A stretch of 64,000 nucleotides of DNA from Terriglobales bacterium (GTDB lineage Bacteria > Acidobacteriota > Terriglobia > Terriglobales > Acidobacteriaceae), in contig DATMPC010000042.1 of NCBI GenBank assembly GCA_035567895.1, positions 23,703 through 87,702 on the forward strand, read 5' to 3'. The notes under the pieces were generated by a model. That model was not told the DNA's origin. It ran no database searches and saw only the letters and a list, made by a program, of their open reading frames with translations. Of the stretch, positions 1 through 9,708 are shown in pieces (the stretch's first letter is position 1; every line of letters starts with the position of its first letter). A program made the translations under genes and the position numbers.

Positions 1-174
1 GCTATCGGAAAACTGTTTCGCATCTTCCTCGATTTTTCGCTCCTCGGGCGTATGCCACGAATGATCCGGCGAGATAGGCGCAGTCTGGGCAACAGCGGAA
101 CTCGCGTTTTGCACAGTTATCAGCAACATTGTTCGCAGCAAAACCGAACGCAGGTTCGAAAGCCTCAACTTCAC
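1..174 (-). CDS. TolC-family outer membrane efflux protein, N-terminal part (runs off window)
   Basis: Only the first 58 codons are inside the window. From a GTG at 174 the frame reads a hydrophobic signal sequence ending in ...SSAVAQ and then TAPISPDHSWHTP. This closely matches the N-terminus of the complete TolC-type protein at 49872-51329 (signal ending ...SFSVAQ, then TAPVSPDYPWHA), so the two are paralogues. A second in-frame GTG at 201 is possible; 174 is preferred because it aligns with the paralogue. The family forms trimeric outer-membrane channels for tripartite exporters. It lies 206 bp downstream of a FUSC-like domain, a usual partner of such channels. Confidence 0.72.
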   Translation of the reverse strand, partial: MKLRLSNLRSVLLRTMLLITVQNASSAVAQTAPISPDHSWHTPEERKIEEDAKQFSDS

Positions 175-380
175 TTTGAAGCGCTCACGAGTGAGCTGCA
201 CTAATTGAGACGAGAGCAAGACGAATCGCACAGCAGTATCGATATGGGAAATGAGCGCGAGCATCGGCACGACCGCAACCTCTCAGACTCACATCAATGC
301 GCTGAGAGATCCCGAACCCAGCAGACCAGCTCACATTAGCAACGCGAAAATTGAGCGAGTTCATTTACGAATACCGTGCC

Positions 381-2438
381 CTAGGCCTCTCGGAGTGTTG
401 CCGAGGATTGACTTGGGATGCGGCGAGCCAATGCCAAGCCAAACCAAGCGCCCAACACGCCGACTGCGATTCCGACCAGAGTGTCTAGGAAACGCAGAAT
501 GGGTTGTTTCCATGCGTGCTCGGGGCTGATGCCGGCAACGACCATCACAACCGTAGTCGTAATGCTTGCGGTGATGATGTCTTCGGATCGTCCGATCACT
601 TCAAGAACGATCGATCCAATGGCAATCAGCAGGACAAGGCCCCAGAGTCGAAATGGGAATGCCAGAAGGTAAATGAGGCAGAGTACAAAACTCAATGACG
701 TTGCCAAGGTCCTGGAGCGGGCTGCATGGATGCTTTCTTCGTAGCAAGAGCGGAAGACAAAGATCGTAGCGATGACAGCCCACATTCCTCCAAGCAGTTC
801 ATCGTGCCGTGGCACAAAACGCGAGAAAGCGAGCACATCCGTGATTATCTTGTAGCTAAGAAAGCAGCAAATTGCGAGCAGAACGCTGTGAGTGACCGCC
901 CAGCTCCTATGGGAAAAGTCACGCTGCGCCGGGTTGTTATTCTGTTTTGCTTTTCCTGACATCGCATTGAGAACTGCCATATGAGGACTCCAGACATTGC
1001 AAAAGAATCTTTGGCGAAATGAGCACGTCATCCATAGCCCTAGTCTCTGTTCCAGATGTACTCGCTCCAGCTCTGACTTCCGCGCCGACGTTGCCGTTGG
1101 CTTAACCTTCAGCGTTGGCGCACTACGGGAGCGTGAAAGCTCTCTGTCGAGGTTGAAATCCGTAGGTACGACGCCGGTGATCAACCGGGCACCGCGATTG
1201 AACGTCAGATCCTGCATGGCCCACTGAACGAAGACCAGAAGACGATTCTGAAATGTGACGTTATATATAAGGTGGACGAACGCCCAGACCAACCACGCTA
1301 GCAGCCCCGAAAGGTGAAGACCGAAAACGTCGGCCACTGCGGCGGCGCGGCCAATCACTGCCAGCGTTCCTTTGTCGAAATAACGAAAAGGAGGAAGCTC
1401 CGGCTGACCTTTGACTTTTCTCAAGATTGTTTCTGCTGCGTAGGTCCCGCCCTGCATGGCCACCTGGGCCAATCCAGGCAGTGGATTTCCATTCGCGTCG
1501 GTAGCCGAGGCCAGATCGCCGATGACGTAGATGTCTGAGTACTTGGGAACAGTCAGATCGGGTCTTACTTTGACTCTCCCTCCCTTGTCGGTTTCAGCTT
1601 TTGTGCGGCTCGCCAGGATCTTTCCCAACGGTGAGGCCGTGATGCCGCCAGCCCAGATCACCGTTTTCGCCGCGATCGAATTAGTCCTCCCCTCAGAGTC
1701 GAAGGTCAAACCCTCCCTATCCACGTGCCTGACCATCGCGCCGCAGCGCACTTTGACACCGAGCCGTGCAAGGGAACGGGCTGCTTTTTCCGACAGGTCA
1801 TCCGGAAATGGCATCAATACACGAGGTGAGCCGTCAAGCAGAATAATCCGCGATTCCAAAGGGTTTATAGATCGGAAGTCGTTCTTGAGAGTCTGGCGGG
1901 CGATCTCGGCAATCGCGCCGGAGAGTTCCACGCCAGTTGGACCGGCACCCACGATGACGAAGGTGAGCCATGCTCGGCGCTGTACCGGCTCGGGAATGCG
2001 CTCAGCAACTTCAAATGCATAAAGAATCTTATGTCGAATAGCCGTCGCTTCTTCGATGCTCTTTAGGCCAGGCGCCCACTCTTGCCACTCGTCGTGTCCG
2101 TAATAGGATGTCTCCGATCCGGCTGCAACGATCAACGAATCGTAAGGGACAATGGCCCCATCGGCCAATAAGACGCGCTTTAAATCGGGATTTATATCTT
2201 CAACTGTGCCAAGCCACACGCGCGTATTCTTCTGGCGGCTTAGTACTCCCCGCATTGGAGCGGCGATCTCTCCCGGTGAAAGCGATCCGGTGGCAACTTG
2301 GTAGAGGAGCGGTTGGAAAAGATGATAGTTACGCCGGTCGATAAGCGTTACATCCACCAAGTCACTCTTCAGGTTTTGTGCGGCGGATAGGCCACCAAAT
2401 CCGCCGCCAACGATCACTACCCTCCAAGGTTCAATCAT
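381..2438 (-). CDS. ndh: type II NADH dehydrogenase fused to a C-terminal FUSC-like membrane domain
   Basis: The ATG at 2438 overlaps the fumC stop codon in an ATGA, implying translational coupling. Residues 1-430 are a complete NDH-2: FAD-binding GGGFGG at 11-16, second dinucleotide motif VGAGPTG at 163-169, VIGDLA near 305-310, and the hydrophobic C-terminal anchor at about 375-410. NDH-2 passes electrons from NADH to quinone at the inner membrane without pumping protons. The frame then continues with no stop through a low-complexity linker of about 55 residues into a 199-residue domain (from Met487, ATG at 980). That domain has five or six membrane segments and resembles half of a FUSC / aromatic acid exporter protein. 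The ATG at 980 has its own GGAG about 10 nt upstream, so it may also be translated separately. Whether the 685-residue fusion is made, or a stop codon was lost, cannot be told from sequence. Confidence 0.85.
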   Translation of the reverse strand: MIEPWRVVIVGGGFGGLSAAQNLKSDLVDVTLIDRRNYHLFQPLLYQVATGSLSPGEIAAPMRGVLSRQKNTRVWLGTVEDINPDLKRVLLADGAIVPYDSLIVAAGSETSYYGHDEWQEWAPGLKSIEEATAIRHKILYAFEVAERIPEPVQRRAWLTFVIVGAGPTGVELSGAIAEIARQTLKNDFRSINPLESRIILLDGSPRVLMPFPDDLSEKAARSLARLGVKVRCGAMVRHVDREGLTFDSEGRTNSIAAKTVIWAGGITASPLGKILASRTKAETDKGGRVKVRPDLTVPKYSDIYVIGDLASATDANGNPLPGLAQVAMQGGTYAAETILRKVKGQPELPPFRYFDKGTLAVIGRAAAVADVFGLHLSGLLAWLVWAFVHLIYNVTFQNRLLVFVQWAMQDLTFNRGARLITGVVPTDFNLDRELSRSRSAPTLKVKPTATSARKSELERVHLEQRLGLWMTCSFRQRFFCNVWSPHMAVLNAMSGKAKQNNNPAQRDFSHRSWAVTHSVLLAICCFLSYKIITDVLAFSRFVPRHDELLGGMWAVIATIFVFRSCYEESIHAARSRTLATSLSFVLCLIYLLAFPFRLWGLVLLIAIGSIVLEVIGRSEDIITASITTTVVMVVAGISPEHAWKQPILRFLDTLVGIAVGVLGAWFGLALARRIPSQSSATLREA

Positions 2439-3859
2439 CGCTGCACTCCGAGAGGATGGGTCATGTCTTGTGGGCGCACCCACTCCTGAAATTGCTCAGC
2501 AGTGACGAAGCCCAGCTTCAGGGCAGCCTCACGCAAGCTGATGTCTTCGTGATACGCGGTCAGCGATATCTTTGCTGCCTTCTCATATCCAATATGCGGA
2601 TTAAGGGCTGTTACCAGCATCAGAGAGTTGTCGAGATGTTCGTTAATGCGTTTGTCGTTCGACTCGATGCCGATGGCGCAGCGATCGCAGAATGACCGCG
2701 AGGCGTCGGCGAGGAGTTCGATTGACGTTAGAACGTTGTGCAGCATGACGGGCTTATACACATTAAGTTGGAAGTTCCCCTGCGAACCTGCAAACGCCAC
2801 AGCATGGTCGTTCCCAAACACCTGAACTGCAACCATTGTGAGCGCCTCACACTGAGTGGGATTGATCTTTCCCGGCATGATAGAGGAGCCCGGTTCGTTT
2901 TCGGGAATCTTAAGTTCACCGATTCCGGCACGCGGACCGCAGGCATACCAGCGAACATCGTTGCCGATTTTCATCAGCGCTCCAGCTAGCGTGCGCAGAG
3001 CCCCGCTGACGCTCACCATGCCATCGTGTGCCGAGAGCGCCGCGAACTTGTTGGGAGCCGAGAAGAAAGGCTGATGTGTTTCTTCGGCGATTTGATGGGC
3101 GGCTAGTTCACCGAAACGAGGATCCGCATTGAGCCCGGTGCCAACCGCCGTACCTCCGATTGCCAGCGCGTATATCCCCGGAAGCGCCTGGCGAATGGCG
3201 TCGAGTGCCTGGTCGAGCTGCGCTGCCCAGCCAGAGATGACTTGTCCGAGCGTAAGCGGTGTAGCGTCCTGAAGGTGGGTCCGCCCGACCATCACAACGT
3301 CGCGATACTGTTTCGACTTGTTATCGAGTACCTCGCGCAAGCCGCTGACAACAGGAAATAGCTGATGCTCGATTGCCTCCACGGCCGCGATGTGCATCGC
3401 TGTGGGAAAAGTATCATTCGACGATTGACTGTGATTTACATCGTCATTGGGATGGATTGGTTTCTTTGACCCAACTACACCACCAGCAAGCTGGATTGCG
3501 CGATTGGCGATTACCTCATTGGCATTCATGTTGGTCTGCGTGCCGGAGCCGGTCTGAAAAACGACTAAGGGGAACTCATCATCCCATCGGCCTTCGATCA
3601 CTTCCTGGGCGGCACGAACGATCAGGTCCACTTTTTCCTTCGGAAGTTGCCCCAAATCTCCGTTGGCTAGAGCCGCGCATTTCTTGAGAATTCCAAGTGC
3701 TCGAATGACCGGACGGCCCCAGCGAAAACGTTCGACACCAATTGGAAAATTCACGTGCGAGCGCTGGGTCTGCGCGCCCCATAGATGCTCGGCCGGAACC
3801 TGGACATCTCCTAGAGCGTCCTCTTCAATACGAAGCTGGTCAGCTGTTGTGACACTCAT
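2435..3859 (-). CDS. fumC: fumarate hydratase class II
   Basis: 474 residues, the usual class II length. It interconverts fumarate and malate in the cytoplasm without an iron-sulfur cluster. The superfamily signature [11 protein letters not shown] is at 324-334, [10 protein letters not shown] at about 192-201, and the substrate-site segment [13 protein letters not shown] at about 105-117. The reading frame is open further upstream, but the start at 3859 (MSVTTADQL) is chosen because AAGGAG lies just before it and the upstream residues overlap the transporter gene. The start is 32 bp after the DASS transporter stop, and the end overlaps the NDH-2 start by 4 bp, so it sits inside a malate/fumarate operon. 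Confidence 0.97.
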   Translation of the reverse strand: MSVTTADQLRIEEDALGDVQVPAEHLWGAQTQRSHVNFPIGVERFRWGRPVIRALGILKKCAALANGDLGQLPKEKVDLIVRAAQEVIEGRWDDEFPLVVFQTGSGTQTNMNANEVIANRAIQLAGGVVGSKKPIHPNDDVNHSQSSNDTFPTAMHIAAVEAIEHQLFPVVSGLREVLDNKSKQYRDVVMVGRTHLQDATPLTLGQVISGWAAQLDQALDAIRQALPGIYALAIGGTAVGTGLNADPRFGELAAHQIAEETHQPFFSAPNKFAALSAHDGMVSVSGALRTLAGALMKIGNDVRWYACGPRAGIGELKIPENEPGSSIMPGKINPTQCEALTMVAVQVFGNDHAVAFAGSQGNFQLNVYKPVMLHNVLTSIELLADASRSFCDRCAIGIESNDKRINEHLDNSLMLVTALNPHIGYEKAAKISLTAYHEDISLREAALKLGFVTAEQFQEWVRPQDMTHPLGVQR

Positions 3860-3891
3860 GTTTTCAGGTCTCCTTAAAACTGGTCTAAAAC

Positions 3892-5451
3892 TCACTTGCT
3901 CCAGAGCAGGGTTCCCCAAGGCACAGCGATGCCAAGGAACAGTATGAGAAAGAGGGTTCCGAAAATTGTTCCGAGACGCCAATAGTCCTTAGCCGGTAGG
4001 TAACCACTATTTGCATAAATCGGGCTCGCAGCATCGGCGAAGGGAGTAATGACACCCATGATTCCTAACTCCATGCACAACAGCAGCGCGAATTCCTTTA
4101 CGGGAATTCCCGGAATTGCAGCCCCTGTCAGCAAGATGACTGGTAGCAGCGCGCTCGTGTACGCATCCACGCTGGCAAACGCATAATGCGCGACGAAAAA
4201 CAAGGCGAGGAGAAGGATCATTGCGAGGTGGGGCGACAATCCTCGTATATGTCCCGCTATCCCGTCAGCAAACCACTTCACAAAGCCGACATGGTTGAGG
4301 CCATCGCTGAGGGTAATCAGCGCTCCGAGCCAGGCGAATGTGCTCCATGCGCGCTTGTGCTCTGCGATGTCGTTCCAGGTCAGCACGCCTGTAAGCAACA
4401 TGACCGAGACAGCAATAAATGCCACCGTGGCCGCACTTACGTAGACGCGTCCTGCAACCCAGAGCACAAGCGAGAGGACGACAACTCCTGCCAGGATCAC
4501 TTCTCCTCGCTTCAGCGGTCCAATCTTCTTAAGTTGGTCAGCAGCCCACTTCGGAACCTCACTGTTCTGCTTTATCTCCGGGGGATACAGCCAGTAGGTC
4601 AGAAGAGGGATGAGGAGCAGGAGCGGAACCATTACAGGTGCGGCAGTGATAAACCAGTCAGTCCAGATCAACTCTACGTGTGCCAGCTTGTCGGCGAATG
4701 CGGCAGCCAGCAAGTTAAAGGAGGCTGCAGTGAGAAACAGCGAACTGGTTACGCATGTGGTCATGATTGCAACCCACATAAGATAGGAGCCAACCCTGCG
4801 CGAACTTGAGTCGTTCGGCTTCGAGCCGTAGTCCAAGGCCAGGTCGTTCGCGATCGGGTAAATGATCCCTCCGCTGCGTGCGGTGGGAGATGGGATGAAC
4901 GGCGCCAGGATCGTGTCCGCCAAGGTGATGCCATAACCAAGCAAAAGGGTGTTCTTGCCCATGCGCTTGATAATGATGAGCGCAAGCCGGTGACCAAGTC
5001 CCGTTTTGGAATATCCTAAAGCCAGTATGAAAGCTCCGAATATGAGCCATACTGTCGAATTGCTATAACCTGAGAGCGCCCAGGCGAGAGCTGCAGGGGC
5101 CGGACGGAAGCCCGGCTCAGCTAATTGTTGTGGGCTAAACAGCACAAAACGTGCGAGTACTGTGACTAATGTGATCCCAATCACCGCGATGGCAGCGCCG
5201 GGCAATGGCTCGAGAATGAGGCCCGCGATTACCCCGACAAACATCGCGAAGAAATACCAGCCCTGCGGAGCCAAACCCGAAGGCACCGGCACTAAAGCTA
5301 GGATCACCGTAATTGCCACAGGCGCGATCGCCTTCCACACAGCGGCCGCGGAGTTTGCTTCAGGGCGTCTGCCCGGTGCCGCCACCATTTCATTGGATGG
5401 GATTGCCTGATTAGCGCCGGCGAGAATCGTGGTTGAAACGTCTGTTCCCAT
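3892..5451 (-). CDS. DASS-family anion:Na+ symporter (dicarboxylate/citrate type)
   Basis: 519 residues with about 12 hydrophobic segments after a polar N-terminus of some 35 residues. Family-typical stretches are visible: [14 protein letters not shown] (SNT-like first site) near the middle and [14 protein letters not shown] (second site) near the C-terminus, matching the divalent anion:sodium symporter / CitT-SdcS group. It should import malate, fumarate, succinate or 2-oxoglutarate across the inner membrane. ATG at 5451 has GGAGA about 9 nt upstream. It lies between a porin gene and fumC on the same strand. The exact substrate is inferred from context: malic enzyme and fumarase in the same operon point to C4-dicarboxylates. 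Confidence 0.9.
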   Translation of the reverse strand: MGTDVSTTILAGANQAIPSNEMVAAPGRRPEANSAAAVWKAIAPVAITVILALVPVPSGLAPQGWYFFAMFVGVIAGLILEPLPGAAIAVIGITLVTVLARFVLFSPQQLAEPGFRPAPAALAWALSGYSNSTVWLIFGAFILALGYSKTGLGHRLALIIIKRMGKNTLLLGYGITLADTILAPFIPSPTARSGGIIYPIANDLALDYGSKPNDSSSRRVGSYLMWVAIMTTCVTSSLFLTAASFNLLAAAFADKLAHVELIWTDWFITAAPVMVPLLLLIPLLTYWLYPPEIKQNSEVPKWAADQLKKIGPLKRGEVILAGVVVLSLVLWVAGRVYVSAATVAFIAVSVMLLTGVLTWNDIAEHKRAWSTFAWLGALITLSDGLNHVGFVKWFADGIAGHIRGLSPHLAMILLLALFFVAHYAFASVDAYTSALLPVILLTGAAIPGIPVKEFALLLCMELGIMGVITPFADAASPIYANSGYLPAKDYWRLGTIFGTLFLILFLGIAVPWGTLLWSK

Positions 5452-5493
5452 TATGGTTCTGTCTCCAATAAGTCGGGCTTGATACCTTGCTGC

Positions 5494-6930
5494 TCAATAT
5501 CTGATGTCCAGCCATGCAGTCCAGTAATTGACGTTGCGACCTGCTGTGGACTGTCTTATGAACTCGCCTGGAAAGAAGTGCGCGTACTCCGTGAACCAGG
5601 TCAAGTTGCGAGTCATTTGCCACCGCAGCTGCGTGGAGGCCTGCGAAGCGACGAATCTGGCGTTGCTTTTCAGTCCAGAAACAAGGACAGCATTGCCGAC
5701 GCTGTATAAACCGTCGCTCGTGCTTTCACGCCAGAAAAAGGCTGGATTGAACGTCAACGAAACGGACTTGGTCAGCTCAAGCGCGGCGGACGGTTGCAGC
5801 GCCACTAGGTTGCGTCTGGCGAACAATTCCGCATAGCTGAAATAAGGACCTTTCTCGTATATCGAATTAAATGTGCTAAGAGTGTGACTCAAAGGATTGT
5901 GATCGCCGCTAAAGGCGACGGCTCGAAGCCCAAACCTCGGTTTCAGACGAGTCGACTCGATACGATATCCGTGCTCGGTCGAAACCGCCCACGCGCGGAT
6001 GGCGTCGGAACAAAAGCTGCCGAACTGGAAAGTAAACTCGTCGTTGTAATCCCAGTGCTGGTTTTTTCCCCAGAGGCGAGTGCCAACAGTCTGCCTTTGT
6101 TCTCGTCCCGTTCCTTTACCGTCATACGGCACACTCTGGTTATCCAGCCCCATGTAGTAGAAGTCGGCATTTCCGTGGGGCAGAACTCTAAATGGATGGG
6201 TTCCATAGACACTCCAAAAAGCTTGGCCGTGATTTGGTGGATCGTCGAAGTAGCCCGTATTTTCCATAGTTGGCCTGAGGGCAAGTACATCGAAAGTCCA
6301 GCCTTGCTTCACCCAGGTCAGACGGACGCCATCGAGGCTGCGCCGGATGTTGCGCCCGTCACGAGTGGAAACCAGATTTTCTGATCCGAGCGCAAGCTCT
6401 TGTCTTCCAGCTCGTAACGTTAGGCTGTCACTGCCGGACTTCCAAAGACCAAGATCGAAGAAACCTTGATGGACGTACATCTTTTCTTCGTCGAGTCCCG
6501 CTCGTGGCCCTCCGTTCCTGCCGTCTACGAGACTGCTTGCCAGTTCGCCGAAAAAACGGAAGCGGTCCCCGAGGTGAAGATCCGTGTGAAAGAAGTACCG
6601 CTGCATGAGGTACGCATTGCCGGCAGGCTTGTCGGACCAATTTGGGTTGCTGACATATTCGCCGCGCTCCCGAATCCAGAAACCGAAGGAGGCATAATAG
6701 TTCTCATTATTCTGACCCAGCGGGATGTACTGCATCGAATCGATAAAGCCGATTCGACATTCAGGGTCAGAGAGATACTGATAATCCTCGTCGTAAGTCA
6801 TTTGTGGAAGCTTCGAGGATGGACTGGGACAAACCGACCCAGAGTCCTGCGTTGTTTGTCCCCAGCCGCTGACAGAGATAAAAGCGAGTGCGAACAGGAT
6901 AAGCGCCGAAGTTTCTAAGCAACGTTTCAC
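5494..6930 (-). CDS. alginate-export-family outer membrane porin
   Basis: 478 residues starting at a GTG (6930) with GGAG 7 nt upstream. The frame is open further back but would then overlap the malic enzyme gene. A signal peptide ends near ...SVSGWGQ. The rest is beta-rich with alternating aromatic and polar residues and ends in a C-terminal aromatic strand (...YWTAWLDIRY), as in the alginate_exp (AlgE-like) porins. A paralogue with the same architecture and C-terminal NYWA-W pattern is at 39927-41357. Here it sits between malic enzyme (13 bp upstream) and the DASS symporter, so it probably passes dicarboxylates rather than alginate; that is inference. Confidence 0.82.
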   Translation of the reverse strand: MKRCLETSALILFALAFISVSGWGQTTQDSGSVCPSPSSKLPQMTYDEDYQYLSDPECRIGFIDSMQYIPLGQNNENYYASFGFWIRERGEYVSNPNWSDKPAGNAYLMQRYFFHTDLHLGDRFRFFGELASSLVDGRNGGPRAGLDEEKMYVHQGFFDLGLWKSGSDSLTLRAGRQELALGSENLVSTRDGRNIRRSLDGVRLTWVKQGWTFDVLALRPTMENTGYFDDPPNHGQAFWSVYGTHPFRVLPHGNADFYYMGLDNQSVPYDGKGTGREQRQTVGTRLWGKNQHWDYNDEFTFQFGSFCSDAIRAWAVSTEHGYRIESTRLKPRFGLRAVAFSGDHNPLSHTLSTFNSIYEKGPYFSYAELFARRNLVALQPSAALELTKSVSLTFNPAFFWRESTSDGLYSVGNAVLVSGLKSNARFVASQASTQLRWQMTRNLTWFTEYAHFFPGEFIRQSTAGRNVNYWTAWLDIRY

Positions 6931-6943
6931 AAAAGATCTCCGC

Positions 6944-8635
6944 TCACTCGAAGTAAATTGGATACGCGGGGCTCCACTGCGTCTTCTCGACACGCCGACG
7001 CAGTTCGTCCGCGCTCATTTTTGGAGCTACGCCATTCTTCTGGGCCTCGATAGCGACCGCGAATGCAATTTCGGCTGCTACTCGCCTGATGTCCGGCAAT
7101 GGAGGAAGTAAGGAGGCAGCGGGATCTCTGAGCGCAGGCGAATTCGCGCCGAGTGCCCGAGCTGCCGCCAGCATCATTGGCTCTGTAACGCGGCGCGCAC
7201 CAGACGCAGTCACTGCAAGTCCCATCGCGGGAAAAATGTAAACGTTATTGCATTGAGCGATCGGAATCTTGCGGCCTTTATAACTCACAGGGGCAAAAGG
7301 AGAGCCTGATGCTACAAGCGCACGCCCCTCGGTCCAGTGAATCAGATCCTCAGCTTTCGCTTCCGATCTAGAGGTCGGATTCGACAGTGGGAAGATGATT
7401 GGACGCTCCGTCTTGCGCGCCATCTCGCGAACAACTGGTTCCGAAAAAGCGCCGCCAACAGTTGAGAGACCGATAAGGACTGTTGCGTTGATTTGTCCAA
7501 TTACATCGGCTAGCCCAATATGGCCGTTGGAAGTTCGAGGCCACGCGGCAATGCGACTCTCGGGCTGGGCATAAACAGCTTGTTCACCGGTCAAGTCTTT
7601 GCGCCCTGAATGCATGAGGCCGTCCCTATCAATGACCCAGAAGTGGGCACGTGCCTCCTGCTCAGAGACTCCTTCTCCCTTCATAGCCTCGCGCAAGCCA
7701 TCGGCAACACCGATACCCGCTGAACCTGCGCCGAGCATCACGATCTGTTGGTCCTTCAAACTCTTACCGTTCGCTTTGACTGCGCCCAAAACCGCACCGA
7801 GCGTTACTGCCGACGTACCTTGGATGTCGTCGTTGAAGGTCAACAATTGATCGCGATAGCGATTCAGAATGGGCCGGGCATGCGGAGTCGCGAAGTCCTC
7901 CCATTGCAGGCATGTGTTTGGAAACTCCTGCTTCACCGCCTGAACGAATTGATCTATGAAGTCGTAGTAAGCTTCGCCGGTAATCCGCTCATGACGCCAG
8001 CCCAGGTACTCAGGATCCTTGCATCGCTCCGCGTTGTTCGTTCCCACATCCAATACGATCGGCAGCGTTCGCTCCGGACGAATACCTCCAATGAGCGTGT
8101 ACAGGGAAAGCTTGCCGATAGGGATTCCGAGCCCGCCCGCGCCTTGATCGCCGATTCCGAGAATGCGCTCGCCGTCCGTGACGACGATCACGTCGACTTC
8201 CTTATTGGGCCGATGCCGCAACAACTGTGGAATTGAATTGCGGAGTGGATAAGAGACGAACAGTCCACGAGGTCTGCGATAGATGTGGCTGAATTGTTCA
8301 CATGCCAGCGCCACCGTTGGCGTGTAAACGAGGGGCATCATCTCTTCAATGTGGTCAAGAAGAAGTCGGTAAAAGAGGACCTCATTCGTGTCCTGTAGAG
8401 CGCGCAGATAGATATGTCGCTCTAGGTCGTCATCTTTTTTCTGGAATGCCTCGTACGCGCGCACCACTTGCTCGTCAAGTGTTTCCACATGTGGCGGAAG
8501 AAGCCCGTGCAGGCCAAATTCTGCCCGCTCCTCCTCAGTGAAAGCGGTGCCCTTGTTCAGACCTTGCCGATTGAGGAGATCCATGCCGCGAGGCATATCC
8601 GAAACTGTGGACCTAGTTGATATCGCTGTAACCAT
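6944..8635 (-). CDS. maeA: NAD-type malic enzyme (oxaloacetate-decarboxylating)
   Basis: 563 residues, the length of the large bacterial/eukaryotic-type malic enzymes. It converts malate to pyruvate and CO2 with NAD(P)H formation. Visible motifs are YTPTVALACEQF near 104-115, the metal-binding FNDDIQGT at 267-274, and the Rossmann GAGSAGIG at 302-309. ATG at 8635 is preceded by AGAAGGGA. It is the first gene of a five-gene minus-strand unit (malic enzyme, porin, symporter, fumarase, NDH-2). NAD rather than NADP preference is assumed from size and the maeA-like sequence, and from the NADH oxidase in the same operon. Confidence 0.95.
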   Translation of the reverse strand: MVTAISTRSTVSDMPRGMDLLNRQGLNKGTAFTEEERAEFGLHGLLPPHVETLDEQVVRAYEAFQKKDDDLERHIYLRALQDTNEVLFYRLLLDHIEEMMPLVYTPTVALACEQFSHIYRRPRGLFVSYPLRNSIPQLLRHRPNKEVDVIVVTDGERILGIGDQGAGGLGIPIGKLSLYTLIGGIRPERTLPIVLDVGTNNAERCKDPEYLGWRHERITGEAYYDFIDQFVQAVKQEFPNTCLQWEDFATPHARPILNRYRDQLLTFNDDIQGTSAVTLGAVLGAVKANGKSLKDQQIVMLGAGSAGIGVADGLREAMKGEGVSEQEARAHFWVIDRDGLMHSGRKDLTGEQAVYAQPESRIAAWPRTSNGHIGLADVIGQINATVLIGLSTVGGAFSEPVVREMARKTERPIIFPLSNPTSRSEAKAEDLIHWTEGRALVASGSPFAPVSYKGRKIPIAQCNNVYIFPAMGLAVTASGARRVTEPMMLAAARALGANSPALRDPAASLLPPLPDIRRVAAEIAFAVAIEAQKNGVAPKMSADELRRRVEKTQWSPAYPIYFE

Positions 8636-8710
8636 CTGCGTATTTCCCTTCTACTTGCAAGTTTGAGCAGTTTGAAATTGACTTACCGAAGCTCGGAAAC
8701 GGCGTAGGTC

Positions 8711-9223
8711 CTACTCGTGAGAGGAGGACGACGATCGTGCCTGATTAGGCATTAATGGAGCAGTTCCGAAATTGACACTGAACCGTTCACACCAAACCGA
8801 AACCGCACGATATTGCGATAAGTCCACATCGGGACCGAAGCTGTAGTTCTGGTCACCGATGTTTCCTTTCATAGGTCCAAGATCGATAAAACGAGCACTC
8901 CGCACACTGCTGCTGTCCGTGGCGTCGTCAGCCCCCAGCAGGTATATGTGGACGTTAGGCCCATTTGACGTTCGGAAGTTTGTGAAGCGGAGCATGCGGC
9001 TGCCATCGCTCATCTGGTAGATCGTTGCGGTACCTTCAGTCGGGTGCACAACACTATGGAATCTTCCGGATAGAAGTGTCTGACTGAATGCACCTCCGCT
9101 TTGAGGAAATTGTTCGTTGACATTGCGATTGATAAAGAGCCGCTCGGGACGAAATGCATACCAGGCGATGAGCAGCGCGGCGACGAGTACAGGAATTGCG
9201 ATTTTCCGCTTCTTCAATCCCAA
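8711..9223 (-). CDS. DM13-domain membrane-anchored protein
   Basis: 170 residues. An N-terminal segment (about residues 8-23) works as a signal anchor. Residues 50-155 match the DM13 fold: LSGRFHSVVHPTEGTATIY, LRFTNFRTSNGPNVHIYL, and a single conserved Cys in VSVWCERFSVNFGTAPL. DM13 domains occur in extracytoplasmic proteins and are thought to take part in redox or electron transfer through that cysteine; the role here is not known. It is 75 bp upstream of malic enzyme on the same strand, so it could be the promoter-proximal gene of that operon. Confidence 0.82.
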   Translation of the reverse strand: MGLKKRKIAIPVLVAALLIAWYAFRPERLFINRNVNEQFPQSGGAFSQTLLSGRFHSVVHPTEGTATIYQMSDGSRMLRFTNFRTSNGPNVHIYLLGADDATDSSSVRSARFIDLGPMKGNIGDQNYSFGPDVDLSQYRAVSVWCERFSVNFGTAPLMPNQARSSSSSHE

Positions 9224-9708
9224 GCTCCTAAAACTGAAATGATGGCCTTGTTGGCCAATCCGAGAACTGCACAGTTCATTCCGATTCGGGACCGGCGTAT
9301 GTTCGGATCGCAGACTAAGTATTTGAAGATTGACCGCATGCCATATCTAACTAAGGCACGTCTTTGGCCAAACCGCGAGCGCCGGAGAATCTCATCCTCG
9401 GGCAGTTTTTATTGCTAGGGGCAAGTCTTTGGCCCACGGATCGCGTCTTTGTGACAACGCGGAGACTTTGCGTGAGAACGTCGAGACTTCTGCGCGACAC
9501 ACATGGTGCGCGACTTATCAATCCAGTAGTTCCGTTCAGATTGCCGAAGGATCACCCAAAATGGGTATTGAAGCCGCTCTGAAAATGTTTAAGCGCGATC
9601 TGTGCTCTTCAATTACTTACACTGATGCTGACACGCCTGGTTATGGATATTCGAATGCACATCTCTAGTAGTCCACTGAAACGATTATGCCTCTTGGAAA
9701 GATGGTTT
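9224..9708. other. intergenic region between DM13 gene and P-type ATPase gene
   Basis: About 485 bp with no convincing gene. It separates two divergent transcription units and must hold both promoters. The ten-base string gtctttggcc occurs twice (about 9359 and 9425). The ATPase frame is open through the last 84 bp, but those residues do not resemble an ATPase N-terminus. Confidence 0.5.

Noticed and set aside
2439..2483. Longer start for the NADH dehydrogenase gene
   Set aside because: The extra 15 residues overlap fumC and lack a ribosome site; the ATGA overlap at 2435-2438 is a better start.
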